This document shows, one piece after another, positions 1-7,800 of a stretch of DNA of 8,760 nt. Made by a program: the position numbers and the translations under genes. Location: the NCBI GenBank assembly GCA_902727945.1, contig CACVAV010000090.1, positions 1 through 8,760 of the forward strand, in the 5' to 3' direction. Source of the DNA: an uncultured Thiotrichaceae bacterium (GTDB lineage: Bacteria > Pseudomonadota > Gammaproteobacteria > Thiotrichales > Thiotrichaceae). The notes under the pieces are model-generated. The model saw only the letters and a list, made by a program, of their open reading frames with translations. It was not told the DNA's origin and made no database searches. The number at the start of each line of letters is the position of its first letter. The stretch's first letter is position 1.

Positions 1-701
1 TCCAGTACATTCGTAATTTCATCCAGGTGCGCCATCAGGCGATCCAGTTCCTCATCAACATCCAGCCGCTGAGCTAACATAACCAGCTCTTGTTCCAGCC
101 GGTTGTTATCAGGCGTGATGTCCAGGTCTTCAATGCGCTTATTGATTTTTTCACGGATGCCTTTAACAATTTCGGGGCGGCGCTTGCGGATCCGTACGAT
201 AATTTCGGCAATCTGGTCACAGCGCTGATCAATGAACTCGCCTAATCTAGCACCTTCACGTTCACGGGTAGCCAGCAAGTCATCCAGCGCATCAGCCAGT
301 AAATCCGTGGCTTGTTCCGCCAGCAATGCTAAGTCAGGTGGTGTGTCTTGCGTAACGCCGGGCCACCGCAGGATATCAACCGCTTTCAACGGATCAGGCG
401 CATCCGTAATCGCTTCAATCTGGCGGCAGGCAATAATCAAAGCACGTGCTAAAGGTTCATTGATTACAATTGAGGTGTCTTCGCCTACGCCAGAAGTATA
501 ACGCAGTGATGCTTCCAGCTTGCCACGTTGTAACCTGTTCTGGATAGATTGACGAAAGGCATTTTCCTGTGCACGGAACTCTTCCGGAAGACGGATGCTG
601 ACATCCAGGTAGCGGTGATTGACAGTGCGGATTTCCCAGCTAAGTTTGCCCTGAGGGGTGCTGGATTCACAATGTGCAAAGGCTGTCATACTACGGATCA
701 T
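1..701 (-). CDS. yicC: YicC/YloC-family endoribonuclease, C-terminus cut by window edge
   Basis: Reading down from the ATG at 699-701 gives 233 codons with no stop before the edge. E. coli YicC is about 287 residues, so roughly 50 C-terminal residues are missing. The family are cytoplasmic endoribonucleases linked to RNA turnover and stationary-phase growth. Visible hallmarks are the N-terminal MIRSMTAFA, the RTVNHRYLDVSIRLPEEFR block at about 25-43, the DILRWPGV block near 110, and the NRLEQELVMLAQRLDVDEEL block near 199-218 that begins the conserved C-terminal domain (DUF1732). The start is supported by AGGA on the minus strand at 710-713, eight bases before the ATG. The gene lies 63 bp downstream of the ComF-family gene on the same strand and could be co-transcribed with it. 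Family identity is secure; the exact RNA target in this organism is unknown. Confidence 0.96.
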   Translation of the reverse strand, partial: MIRSMTAFAHCESSTPQGKLSWEIRTVNHRYLDVSIRLPEEFRAQENAFRQSIQNRLQRGKLEASLRYTSGVGEDTSIVINEPLARALIIACRQIEAITDAPDPLKAVDILRWPGVTQDTPPDLALLAEQATDLLADALDDLLATREREGARLGEFIDQRCDQIAEIIVRIRKRRPEIVKGIREKINKRIEDLDITPDNNRLEQELVMLAQRLDVDEELDRLMAHLDEITNVL

Positions 702-724
702 GCGGCTATTCCTGATTATTACTT

Positions 725-741
725 AAAAATCTCAGTGAGAT
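725..741 (-). terminator. weak candidate Rho-independent terminator after the comF-family gene
   Basis: On the minus strand the bases 741 to 729 can fold into a 5-bp stem (ATCTC pairing with GAGAT) around a 3-base ACT loop, followed directly by a run of T (728-725). It lies about 24 bases past the ComF-family stop and before yicC. The stem is short and has only two G:C pairs, so it may attenuate rather than stop transcription, or be a chance palindrome. Confidence 0.28.
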
Positions 742-764
742 AGTAGAGTATTTAGTTCAATAGG

Positions 765-1409
765 TCATTGTTTTGTCGTGGCACAGCACCAGATTTCCAC
801 AGTTTTTATACCATTAAGGAGCAATTGATCACGCAGCGTCTTGCATGTCGCACCAGTTGTTAATACATCATCGAATAGTGCGACATGTTGGTAAGGTATT
901 GTTTGGTTAATAGTGAAGGCGTATTGCATATTTGCTGCCCGTTGTACGGCTCGCAAGGTTTTTTGTTCCCTGGTATCCCGGTTCCTTGCAATGGCATGGT
1001 TGAGTAATGGAATATTGAGTTGGTGTGCCAGCGGGCGTACTAATTCAATGGCTTGATTAAAGCCCCGGCTTCTCAAACGTGCATGATGCAGTGGGATGGG
1101 GATAATGGCTTGTGGTGGCTTTTGTATACGTGGAGTCAGGTTTTCTGCTAGTAAGTCAGCTAGTATTTTTAGTTTATCCAGTTGTTTGCCTGTTTTTCCG
1201 GCCAGAATATATTCACTGATGGGTGACTCATAGTAAAAGGCGCTGAGTTCGCCCACTGTTTCGCCAGGTCCTGTTGTCCATGGCAGTTCCGTCTTGCATT
1301 GTGCGCAAATAGGGACAGTGCGCTCAGTAGCAGGCAACAGGCAAAAGGCACAGGTGCCGCTTTTGTGGTGGAATATGGCTTGCCGGATCACCTTGGGTAC
1401 TTTAAACAT
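765..1409 (-). CDS. comF: ComF-family phosphoribosyltransferase-like protein
   Basis: A 214-residue protein of normal ComF/GntX length. The N-terminus carries a four-cysteine zinc-ribbon: C20 and C23, then C35 and C38. The central block IPIPLHHARLRSRGFNQA (about 103-120) is the family signature. FDDVLTTGAT at 179-188 is the PRPP-binding loop of type I phosphoribosyltransferases. The protein is expected in the cytoplasm. In naturally competent bacteria ComF is needed for DNA uptake; in others (GntX) the role is less clear, so competence is not shown here. The start codon lies inside the end of the upstream rhombosortase-like gene with an 8-base overlap and no Shine-Dalgarno sequence, which suggests translational coupling. 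The stop is TGA at 765-767. The fold call is firm; the physiological role is inference. Confidence 0.93.
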   Translation of the reverse strand: MFKVPKVIRQAIFHHKSGTCAFCLLPATERTVPICAQCKTELPWTTGPGETVGELSAFYYESPISEYILAGKTGKQLDKLKILADLLAENLTPRIQKPPQAIIPIPLHHARLRSRGFNQAIELVRPLAHQLNIPLLNHAIARNRDTREQKTLRAVQRAANMQYAFTINQTIPYQHVALFDDVLTTGATCKTLRDQLLLNGIKTVEIWCCATTKQ

Positions 1410-1998
1410 GAGGTGCCGGTTGGTGTTGGATCGCCTGAAAAATTCTTGGAAAGGTGCTGACGATTCCGGCTATTGCGCCATACCAGTGTGCCTGATGAAT
1501 AACAGGCGCTTCGATTAAGGACTGGCTGAGCTGTTCAGTAGGTGTGAAAGCATCCATGAGCATTTTGCCAATTACCAGCATCAGCAGGGCAGAACCATAG
1601 ACTTTTTCACTTTCAATCACCAGAACAATGCCTCCGGCGAGGAACAGGCCGTATTGGATGCCGGAAAAGCCCGCATACCATATGATCTGCGGATTGAACA
1701 GGAATAGCCCGATCCCGACGATAAATGCGCAGAAGATAATGGAGAAAATAAGAAATTTAAGGCGCTGGGTTTGCCCGCAAAGTAGCAGGAAAACCCAGAA
1801 TCCGGCAAGGTTAAGTGCCAGATGAGTGATGTTGGTGTGTACAAAATTTCCGGTCCATAGTCGCCACGCTTCCCCCGCCAGTATTGACTCCCGCTGATAT
1901 AATAGGTTGGGTTGCACTGACTGTAGTGCCAACATTAGCAGGCTAAAACCAATGGCAAAAAACAGTAGCGGGCGCGGAATCAAGGGTGTGCTATTCAT
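1402..1998 (-). CDS. rrtA: rhombosortase-like intramembrane serine protease
   Basis: A 198-residue, very hydrophobic protein with about six predicted membrane segments, matching the compact rhombosortase branch of the rhomboid superfamily. Visible landmarks are W45-RLWTGNF-H54, the HLALN motif (H59, N63), the nucleophile motif GFSGIQYG with S112, and the general-base histidine H171 in QAHWYGAIAG. These give the Ser-His dyad of rhomboids. Rhombosortases cleave the C-terminal GlyGly-CTERM anchor of exported proteins in the inner membrane, and known substrates depend on type II secretion. The gene is divergent from gspG across 82 bp, which fits that role. The residue four after the serine is Tyr116, as in GlpG, where I expect His in rhombosortases. 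No good Shine-Dalgarno sequence is seen before the ATG at 1996-1998. No GlyGly-CTERM substrate is encoded in the window. A generic small rhomboid remains an alternative. Confidence 0.82.
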   Translation of the reverse strand: MNSTPLIPRPLLFFAIGFSLLMLALQSVQPNLLYQRESILAGEAWRLWTGNFVHTNITHLALNLAGFWVFLLLCGQTQRLKFLIFSIIFCAFIVGIGLFLFNPQIIWYAGFSGIQYGLFLAGGIVLVIESEKVYGSALLMLVIGKMLMDAFTPTEQLSQSLIEAPVIHQAHWYGAIAGIVSTFPRIFQAIQHQPAPHV

Positions 1999-2080
1999 AA
2001 TAGGTATGGTTGCAAGTTTGGAACATTATGCCATCATATTAAGTCAAACTTTTGTCTTAAAGACAGGACGGTATTTTTAC
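1999..2080. promoter_or_regulatory. divergent promoter region between rrtA-like gene and gspG
   Basis: This 82-bp AT-rich spacer is the only non-coding DNA between two divergently read transcription units, so it should hold the start signals for both. I could not assign a convincing -35/-10 pair; TTGCAA at 2010-2015 with CATATT at 2035-2040 has a 19-base spacer and is only weak. An 11-bp palindrome, GTCTTAAAGAC, lies at 2054-2064, just before the gspG ribosome binding site. Confidence 0.45.
2065..2071 (+). promoter_or_regulatory. Shine-Dalgarno sequence that fixes the gspG start
   Basis: AGGACGG lies nine bases before the ATG at 2081. The in-frame ATG at 2090 has no comparable site, and longer in-frame starts from 1907 onward would overlap the divergent gene and put a long tail before the prepilin leader. 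The start at 2081 is therefore preferred. Confidence 0.6.
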
Positions 2081-2512
2081 ATGAAAAACATGGCTACAAA
2101 GCGCAGGCGTGCTACCGGTTACACGCTGATGGAATTGTTGATTGTTATTACCATTATTGGTGTGCTGTTGGGTATCGCGGTAGTCAACTTGCAGGGTACG
2201 CCGAATGAAGCACGGATTGCTGCTGCGAGCCAGGAAATCCGTACGATGGGCACAGCGCTTGATTTGTATAGCATGCACAATGCCCGTTATCCAACGACTG
2301 AGCAAGGCTTGAAAGCATTGGTTGAAAAACCCTCTGATGCCAAGCGCTTCCAGAAAGGTGGCTACCTGAAGGGTAAAAACGTGCCTAAAGACCCTTGGGA
2401 TAATCCTTATGTCTACAATGTGCCGGGACGTTCAGGCGAATTTGAGGTCTATAGTCTCGGGCCGGACGGACGAGAGAGTGATGATGATATCGGCAGTTGG
2501 ATGCTTGAATAA
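2081..2512 (+). CDS. gspG: type II secretion major pseudopilin GspG
   Basis: A 143-residue protein of standard GspG length. It begins with a basic 13-residue leader ending in G13, then YTLMELL with the conserved Glu at +5 (E18), and a hydrophobic N-terminal helix to about residue 36. Prepilin peptidase is expected to cut after G13 and methylate the new N-terminus, which is Tyr rather than the usual Phe. The globular part carries GspG hallmarks: YPTTEQGLKAL (70-80), PKDPWDNPYVY (102-112) and the calcium-site loop LGPDGRESDDDIGSW (126-140) with D129 and D134-D136. GspG polymerises into the periplasmic pseudopilus that drives folded substrates through the outer-membrane secretin. It is the first gene of gspG-gspH-gspI and is probably transcribed from the divergent spacer upstream. 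The identification is very secure. Confidence 0.97.
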   Translation: MKNMATKRRRATGYTLMELLIVITIIGVLLGIAVVNLQGTPNEARIAAASQEIRTMGTALDLYSMHNARYPTTEQGLKALVEKPSDAKRFQKGGYLKGKNVPKDPWDNPYVYNVPGRSGEFEVYSLGPDGRESDDDIGSWMLE

Positions 2513-2543
2513 CATCAGAACTTACCCCGTCTCTTTGGGTGCT

Positions 2544-3080
2544 ATGCGCTCCGGCAGGGGTTATACGCTGCTGGAGTTGTTGATTGTCATCGTCATAATC
2601 GCGGTCTTATCGTCGGTGGCTACTATGTCGCTGACCGGATTGGGCGGTGATCCGGCTGAAAAAGCAATGAAACAACTACGTTTTGATATCGAATTATTGG
2701 GTAATGAGGCGATTATACGTTCTGAGCCGCTGGCGCTGGGATTTTATGATCAGGGCTACGCCTTTTTTAACAGGCCGGAAGATGAAGACGGTAATATCAG
2801 TGAAGCGTGGGAACTGATTACAGAAGATCGCCTGCTCAAACTGCAGAAGTTCGATGATGCATTTGACCATCAGATATTTGCCAGAGGCGAGCCATTATTG
2901 CTGTCTGGTGAGGATTCGCTTGAGCCGCAGATTTATGCGATGCCGACCGGCGAAATTACCCCCTTTGAATACCAGTTAACTGATACCTCCACTGACAATG
3001 TCTGGGATGCAAAATTTGATGCTTTAGGGCGTTTTATCGAACCTGATGAGGCAAACGATAGCGCGGATAAAGCTTTATGA
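2544..3080 (+). CDS. gspH: type II secretion minor pseudopilin GspH
   Basis: From the ATG at 2544 this encodes 178 residues: leader MRSGRG, then YTLLELL with Glu at +5 (E11), and a hydrophobic helix to about residue 27. The remainder is the variable GspH globular domain, recognisable by the FDIELLGNEAIIRSEPLALGF stretch near 46-66 and a late DALGRFIEP. GspH is one of the minor pseudopilins that sit at or near the pseudopilus tip in the periplasm. The start is uncertain. ATG at 2544 gives the usual short leader but has no clear Shine-Dalgarno sequence. In-frame ATGs at 2481 and 2484 follow a GAGAGAG stretch and would overlap the gspG end, giving a leader of about 27 residues. The gene overlaps gspI by 4 bp (ATGA). 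Family call is firm from leader and gene order. Confidence 0.9.
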   Translation: MRSGRGYTLLELLIVIVIIAVLSSVATMSLTGLGGDPAEKAMKQLRFDIELLGNEAIIRSEPLALGFYDQGYAFFNRPEDEDGNISEAWELITEDRLLKLQKFDDAFDHQIFARGEPLLLSGEDSLEPQIYAMPTGEITPFEYQLTDTSTDNVWDAKFDALGRFIEPDEANDSADKAL

Positions 3081-3481
3081 GTAAGAAAGGTGGGCGTAAT
3101 AACAAAGGCTTTAGCCTTATTGAAGTCATGTTTGCTTTGTTTCTCATTGTCATGGTGATTGGGATTGCGACTGAAGTAGCCGGTAACTCTGTGCGTAATG
3201 TGACCAGTCTTAAAGAGTCGACCTTTGCCCGTTGGGTGGGTTTAAATCAACTGGATATGTACAAGATTGAAGTGGCCCAGGGAACCCGCACTGTGGGTGT
3301 GGGTTTTGATGAAGGTGAGTCAGAAATGGGCAATATGCAGTGGCGCTGGGTACGTGAGGTGGGTGGTTCCAGTTCGGCTGATTTATTGGAAATGAAAGTG
3401 TCGGTCTACCGTGAGTCGGACAGTAGTGATGATGATCCGGTCATTACTGTGAAAGGGTATATAGCGCCACCTGACCTCTGA
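3077..3481 (+). CDS. gspI: type II secretion minor pseudopilin GspI
   Basis: A 134-residue protein with an 11-residue basic leader ending in G11, then FSLIEV with Glu at +5 (E16), and a hydrophobic helix to about residue 33. The block STFARWVGLNQLD (48-60) matches the conserved GspI segment after the helix, and WRWVREV (89-95) fits the following beta strand. GspI is the centre of the GspI-GspJ-GspK tip complex that primes pseudopilus assembly. The ATG overlaps the gspH stop as ATGA, so the two are translationally coupled. In most T2SS operons gspJ and gspK follow directly; here the gene is followed by 201 bp of non-coding DNA and then an unrelated efflux operon. The C-terminus is acidic, with a run of Asp and Ser near 114-120. 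Confidence 0.94.
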   Translation: MSKKGGRNNKGFSLIEVMFALFLIVMVIGIATEVAGNSVRNVTSLKESTFARWVGLNQLDMYKIEVAQGTRTVGVGFDEGESEMGNMQWRWVREVGGSSSADLLEMKVSVYRESDSSDDDPVITVKGYIAPPDL

Positions 3482-3582
3482 ATTTAATGTTTATCACAAT
3501 GTGCCGTTCAAAAGTCAGTAGTAGCACCTGATACTTGGTAGTCATCCATGATCTATTCCTTGTGGGGTATATCACGTGTTCC

Positions 3583-3613
3583 TTGCCATAATTAGTAGGC
3601 ATCTGACTAGAAT
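3583..3613 (+). promoter_or_regulatory. tentative promoter for the RND efflux operon
   Basis: TTGCCA at 3583-3588 and TAGAAT at 3608-3613 resemble a sigma-70 pair, but the spacer is 19 bases, longer than ideal. They fall in the 201-bp spacer before the adaptor gene, where a promoter is expected because transcription from gspI is not tightly linked. No clear terminator for the gsp cluster and no operator were recognised in the spacer. Confidence 0.25.
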
Positions 3614-3682
3614 TTGAGGCATTTAGACGATATAGTTCTTTCGCTAGGATGAAGTCCGTCGTCTTCGAGGAAATTCCGTACC

Positions 3683-4819
3683 ATGATAAATAAAAATTTT
3701 GCTGCAGGTTCTCTGTTGGCAATCTGCTGTTTGTTGGCTTCACCTTTGGTGAGTTCTGCCGAAATTATTCCAGTGGAGCTTTCTGAATCAGTTTCACAAA
3801 CTGTTTTGGGTAGCTCTGTTATTCCTTACAAAGAAGTGACATTGTCTGCTCAGATTCCCGGCGTGGTGAGATCTGTCTCCGGTGAAGTGGGTGATAGTTT
3901 TCAGCAGGGTGCTCAGTTGGCACAGGTGGATGAATCTCAGCTAATGGCCAAGCGTAATGCCATTCTGGCGCAGATCCAGACAGCTCAGTCCATTTTGCAG
4001 CGTTCTGAAGCACAATATCGTCGTGAAGTCGTTTCACCGCGTAGTAAGGATATTGGTGCTATGCCGGGATTTGGTATGCCATCCATGATGGATAACTTTA
4101 TTACACGTCCGATGGCTGATGCCCTGATGAATAATTATGATTCTGATGTCGGGCGTTATACTGATCTGGTCACCAGTGCCAGCGGTGTGTCACAGGCGAA
4201 AAGTGCATTACAACAGGCGCAATCTGAGTTGCAGGGGATCGATGCTGCACTACAAAACTCAAAAAGTATTGCGCCGTTTGAAGGCATCATTATGGAAAAA
4301 ATGGTTGAGGTGGGCGATACCGTCCAGCCTGGCCAACCCTTGGTGCGCTATGGTTTTGTGAAATTCAAGCGTCTTCAGGCTGATGTGCCCTCTGGTCTGG
4401 TGAGTCATCTGAGAGAAGACATGGTCGTTCCGGTAAAGATTAATGGCCGGACTGATAGCATGGCGAAAGTCTCTCAGATCTATCCGGTAGCGGACCCGGA
4501 GCGTCATACCGTGACCGTTAAGTTTGATTTGCCGGTGGATGTTGCTGCTTCTCCCGGTATGTATGCTCAGGTTTATGTGCCGGATGCACAAGGTTCAACA
4601 GGTTCTGTTGTGATTCCTAAATCAGCATTGTTAAGCGGGCGCAGTCTGCCCAGTGTACTGGTTGTTGAAAATGATACATCTTCATTACGTTTAGTCAGGC
4701 TAGGTGCTGAACATAACGGTGGTATGGTTGAGGTGCTTACCGGTTTAAAAGCGGGCGCACGTATCATCGATAGTCCGCCGTCCAATGCGACTTCCGGGTG
4801 GATGCCCGAGGCGCAGTAA
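3683..4819 (+). CDS. RND efflux periplasmic adaptor (membrane fusion protein) with Met-rich hairpin insertion
   Basis: A 378-residue adaptor linking an inner-membrane RND pump to an outer-membrane channel. A signal peptide ends near SSA26; the cysteines at 15-16 do not form a proper lipobox. Domains in order: first lipoyl half (about 55-83, IPGVVRSVSGEVGD), coiled-coil hairpin (about 84-192), second lipoyl half (about 193-224, IAPFEGIIMEKMVEVGDTVQPG), beta barrel (about 225-305, with DPERHTVTVKFDLP) and membrane-proximal domain (about 306-365). The hairpin is interrupted at about 118-157 by a methionine-rich stretch (Met at 127, 132, 135, 136, 144 and 149). Just after it, R158, L162 and S170 resemble the RLS motif used to dock TolC. 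The start is supported by GAGGA at 3667-3671, eleven bases upstream. The permease gene follows after 35 bp. Substrate is unknown. Confidence 0.93.
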   Translation: MINKNFAAGSLLAICCLLASPLVSSAEIIPVELSESVSQTVLGSSVIPYKEVTLSAQIPGVVRSVSGEVGDSFQQGAQLAQVDESQLMAKRNAILAQIQTAQSILQRSEAQYRREVVSPRSKDIGAMPGFGMPSMMDNFITRPMADALMNNYDSDVGRYTDLVTSASGVSQAKSALQQAQSELQGIDAALQNSKSIAPFEGIIMEKMVEVGDTVQPGQPLVRYGFVKFKRLQADVPSGLVSHLREDMVVPVKINGRTDSMAKVSQIYPVADPERHTVTVKFDLPVDVAASPGMYAQVYVPDAQGSTGSVVIPKSALLSGRSLPSVLVVENDTSSLRLVRLGAEHNGGMVEVLTGLKAGARIIDSPPSNATSGWMPEAQ

Positions 4820-4854
4820 AGCTACCTATTAACCTATGATGAGCCTGTTACGTT

Positions 4855-7800
4855 ATGAATGAATCGAACCAGAATAATTCCAACGCATCGCATAAGCTGG
4901 GGTTGGCGGGACAGACAGCACAAGCCTTTATAGTTTCACCGCTATCCCTGCTGTTGTTACTTTCTTTTCTGTTTATTGGTGCGTTAGGTTTAATGATTAC
5001 GCCCCGGCAGGAAGACCCGCAAATTTCCGTGCCGATGGCTGATGTCTTTGTGCGCTATGCCGGTGCTTCTGCTGAGGAAGTTGAGGCGATTGTTGCCCGG
5101 CCGCTGGAAGGTTTGATGTCGGAAATGACCGGCGTCAAACACGTCTATTCCGCGTCTATGCGGGGTGAGGCAATGATTACTGTCCAGTTTGAAGTGGGAC
5201 AGGATCTGGAAACCTCATTATTTAAACTCTACGATAAGCTGGCATCGAATCTTGATAATATGCCAATGGGTATATCACAGCCGTTGGTCAAACCCAAAGG
5301 TGTAGATGATGTGCCGGTAGTCACCGTGACGCTTTGGTCTAACGAAGTGGATGACGCATCATTGCGGTTGGTGGGTTTAGAGGTTTTACAGGAATTACGC
5401 GAAGTACCGAATACCAGCCAGAGCTTTATTGTTGACGGGCGGCGTGATGAGGTGCGTGTTGAAATTATGCCGGAGCGGCTCGCCACTTATGGTGTGTCGC
5501 TGGATCAGGTGGCTTCGGCGGTTAAACTGGCCAATAGTGAACGTAGTACCGGTGATGTGGAACCCAGTAATCTGATTTACAATGTTTACAGTGGTTCCTT
5601 TCTGAAGTCAGCTGCAGATATTAAGCGCCTGATGGTGGCTGTCATCGATGGTCGCCCGGTCTATGTGCGCGATGTGGCCAAAGTAGTGGAAGGGCCGAGT
5701 GAAGCTTCACGTATGGTCGGCTATTACACCGGTAATGAAGCGGTTGTCGAAGAAAAAGCCAATAATGCGGCTGCGGTGACATTAGCCATTGCTAAAAAAC
5801 ATGGCACAAACGGTGTTGAGGTGGCTGAGGCTATTCTGAATCGTTTGGACGGTCTGAAGGGGCAGCTGATTCCGGATAATATACAGGTTTCAGTCACACG
5901 GGATTACGGTAAGTCAGCCAAAGAGAAAGTAAACGCACTGATGATGAAACTGTTTATCGCGACGATGATTGTTGCGGTGTTGGTGTGGCTGGCTTTGGGC
6001 TGGCGTGCCTCGGCGGTGGTGCTTCTGGTTATTCCTTCTGTTATCACCACTACCGTCTTTGCAGCCTGGGCCTTTGGTATGACCATTGACCGGGTCAGTT
6101 TGTTTGCACTGATTTTCTCGATTGGTATTTTGGTCGATGATGCCATCGTGGTGGTGGAAAATATTTACCGGCGCTGGTTGTTGGCGGGTAGCCAGGCGTT
6201 GGATATTGCGGTTGATGCGGTACGTGAGGTGGGTAACCCGACTATTCTGGCGACTGCTACCGTTATTGCTGCTTTGTTACCGATGGGTTTTGTCAGTGGC
6301 ATGATGGGGCCGTACATGATGCCGATTCCGGTACTGGGTTCGGTGGCCATGATCATTTCCTTGTTTGCGGCATTTGCTTTTACGCCCTGGCTGACCAATG
6401 CATGGAAGCCCAGTCTGGAAAAGCTGAATGCGGATGCTGAAAAAGAGCACAAGCAATCTGAGCGTATGGAGAGGTTTTTCCGGGCGATTATTATCCCGCT
6501 GTCCACACAAGCTAGCAAAGGTTATGCATTCTTATTGGCGATTATTGTCAGCTTCTTCCTATTGTTGACCTTGTTCTACCCGCTGAAAGCTGTGCCGGTC
6601 AAAATGCTGCCGCTGGATAATAAATCTGAGTTCAATGTGGTAGTGAATATGCCGGAAGGCACTGCATTGCCGGTAATTGCTAATGTAATGCATGAATTGG
6701 CGACAGAGCTTCAGGCTTTTCCTGAGGTGCTTGATTTACAGTCATACTCCGGCACGGCTTCGCCTTTCAATTTCAACGGTCTGGTGCGTCACTATTATTT
6801 GCGTCAACAGCCCTGGCAGGGCGACATTCAGGTGCAGTTGACGGAGAATTCCGCGCGAAGTCGTAGCAGTCACGAAATTGCAGTGGCGGCGCGTGAGTTA
6901 CTGACACCGATTGCAGCGGCATCAAATGCGCGGATTCAGGTGGTGGAAATGCCACCCGGGCCGCCTGTATTACAAACAGTAGTCGCTGAAATTTACAACC
7001 CTGATCCGGAGGTAAGGCGTCAGGTAGCGGCAGATATGACCGAATTTTTCCGTCAGGCTGAAAACCTCAGTGATGTAGATAATCTCATGGAAGAAGACTA
7101 TGAGATGTTACGTTTCGTTGTTGATACAGATAAAGCGCAGCGTAATGGTATTTCTGTTGAAGATGTAAATCGTTCGTTGGAAATGGCGATGGGTGGTTTT
7201 GTATTGGGTGATATTAAGCGTAATGCGCTGATTGATCCTACCCGGATTATCCTTCAGGTTCCGTTGAGTGCCCGTTCGCAAATTATGCGTTTAGTGCAGT
7301 TGCCAGTGGCTAATCAACAGGGGCGTTCTATATCTCTGTCTGAGTTGGGTTCTTTCAAGCGTGAGCCACAAGATAAACCTATTTTCCATAAGGACATGAA
7401 CCCGGTTGAATTTGTAACGGCAGAAGGTGTGGGTCGTCTTGCTGCGCCGGTTTATGGGCAGAAGCAGGTTGAAGCATTATTGCAAAGTGCCAATGATGGT
7501 GAAGGTTATAAAGCACCTGATGGCACCGCGTTAACGGGTGGGCATTGGTTTGGCGCTCCGGCTAATGTGGGGCTGACTACCGCATTTGAGTGGGGCGGTG
7601 AGTGGACAGTAACTTTTGAGACTTTCCGTGATATGGGCATTGCCTTTGGTGCTGCCTTGGTACTCATTTACATGTTGATTGTGGCGCAGTTCGGTAACTT
7701 TACCTTACCCGCCATTATCATGGCGCCGATTCCGTTAACGTTGATTGGAATTATTCCGGGGCATTGGCTCATGGGTGCAGAATTCACGGCAACATCAATG

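Noticed and set aside
232..501. Plus-strand open frame of 89 codons
   Set aside because: It lies wholly inside yicC on the opposite strand and its Ser/Ala-rich product resembles no protein I know.
1907..2080. Longer N-terminal version of gspG, starting as early as 1907
   Set aside because: It would overlap the divergent protease gene and place about 58 extra residues before the prepilin leader; the Shine-Dalgarno sequence at 2065-2071 supports the start at 2081.
3494..3508. Possible CRP-like site in the spacer before the adaptor (ATCACA and TGTG)
   Set aside because: The half-sites are in the wrong orientation and spacing for a CRP box.
3725..3730. Lipoprotein signal in the adaptor (double Cys at residues 15-16)
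   Set aside because: The residue before the first Cys is Ile, which does not fit a lipobox, and a standard signal peptidase I site follows at residue 26.
3444..3743. Minus-strand open frame of 99 codons covering the spacer after gspI
   Set aside because: It overlaps both gspI and the adaptor start, has no recognisable domain or ribosome binding site, and its composition looks like translated non-coding DNA.
4836..4862. Eight-codon open frame ATGATGAGC... overlapping the permease start
   Set aside because: It could be a coupling or leader peptide, but it has no ribosome binding site or attenuator structure and may be chance.
6165..6518. Minus-strand open frame of 117 codons inside the permease
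   Set aside because: It is antisense to TM-coding sequence of a well-supported gene and shows no family features.
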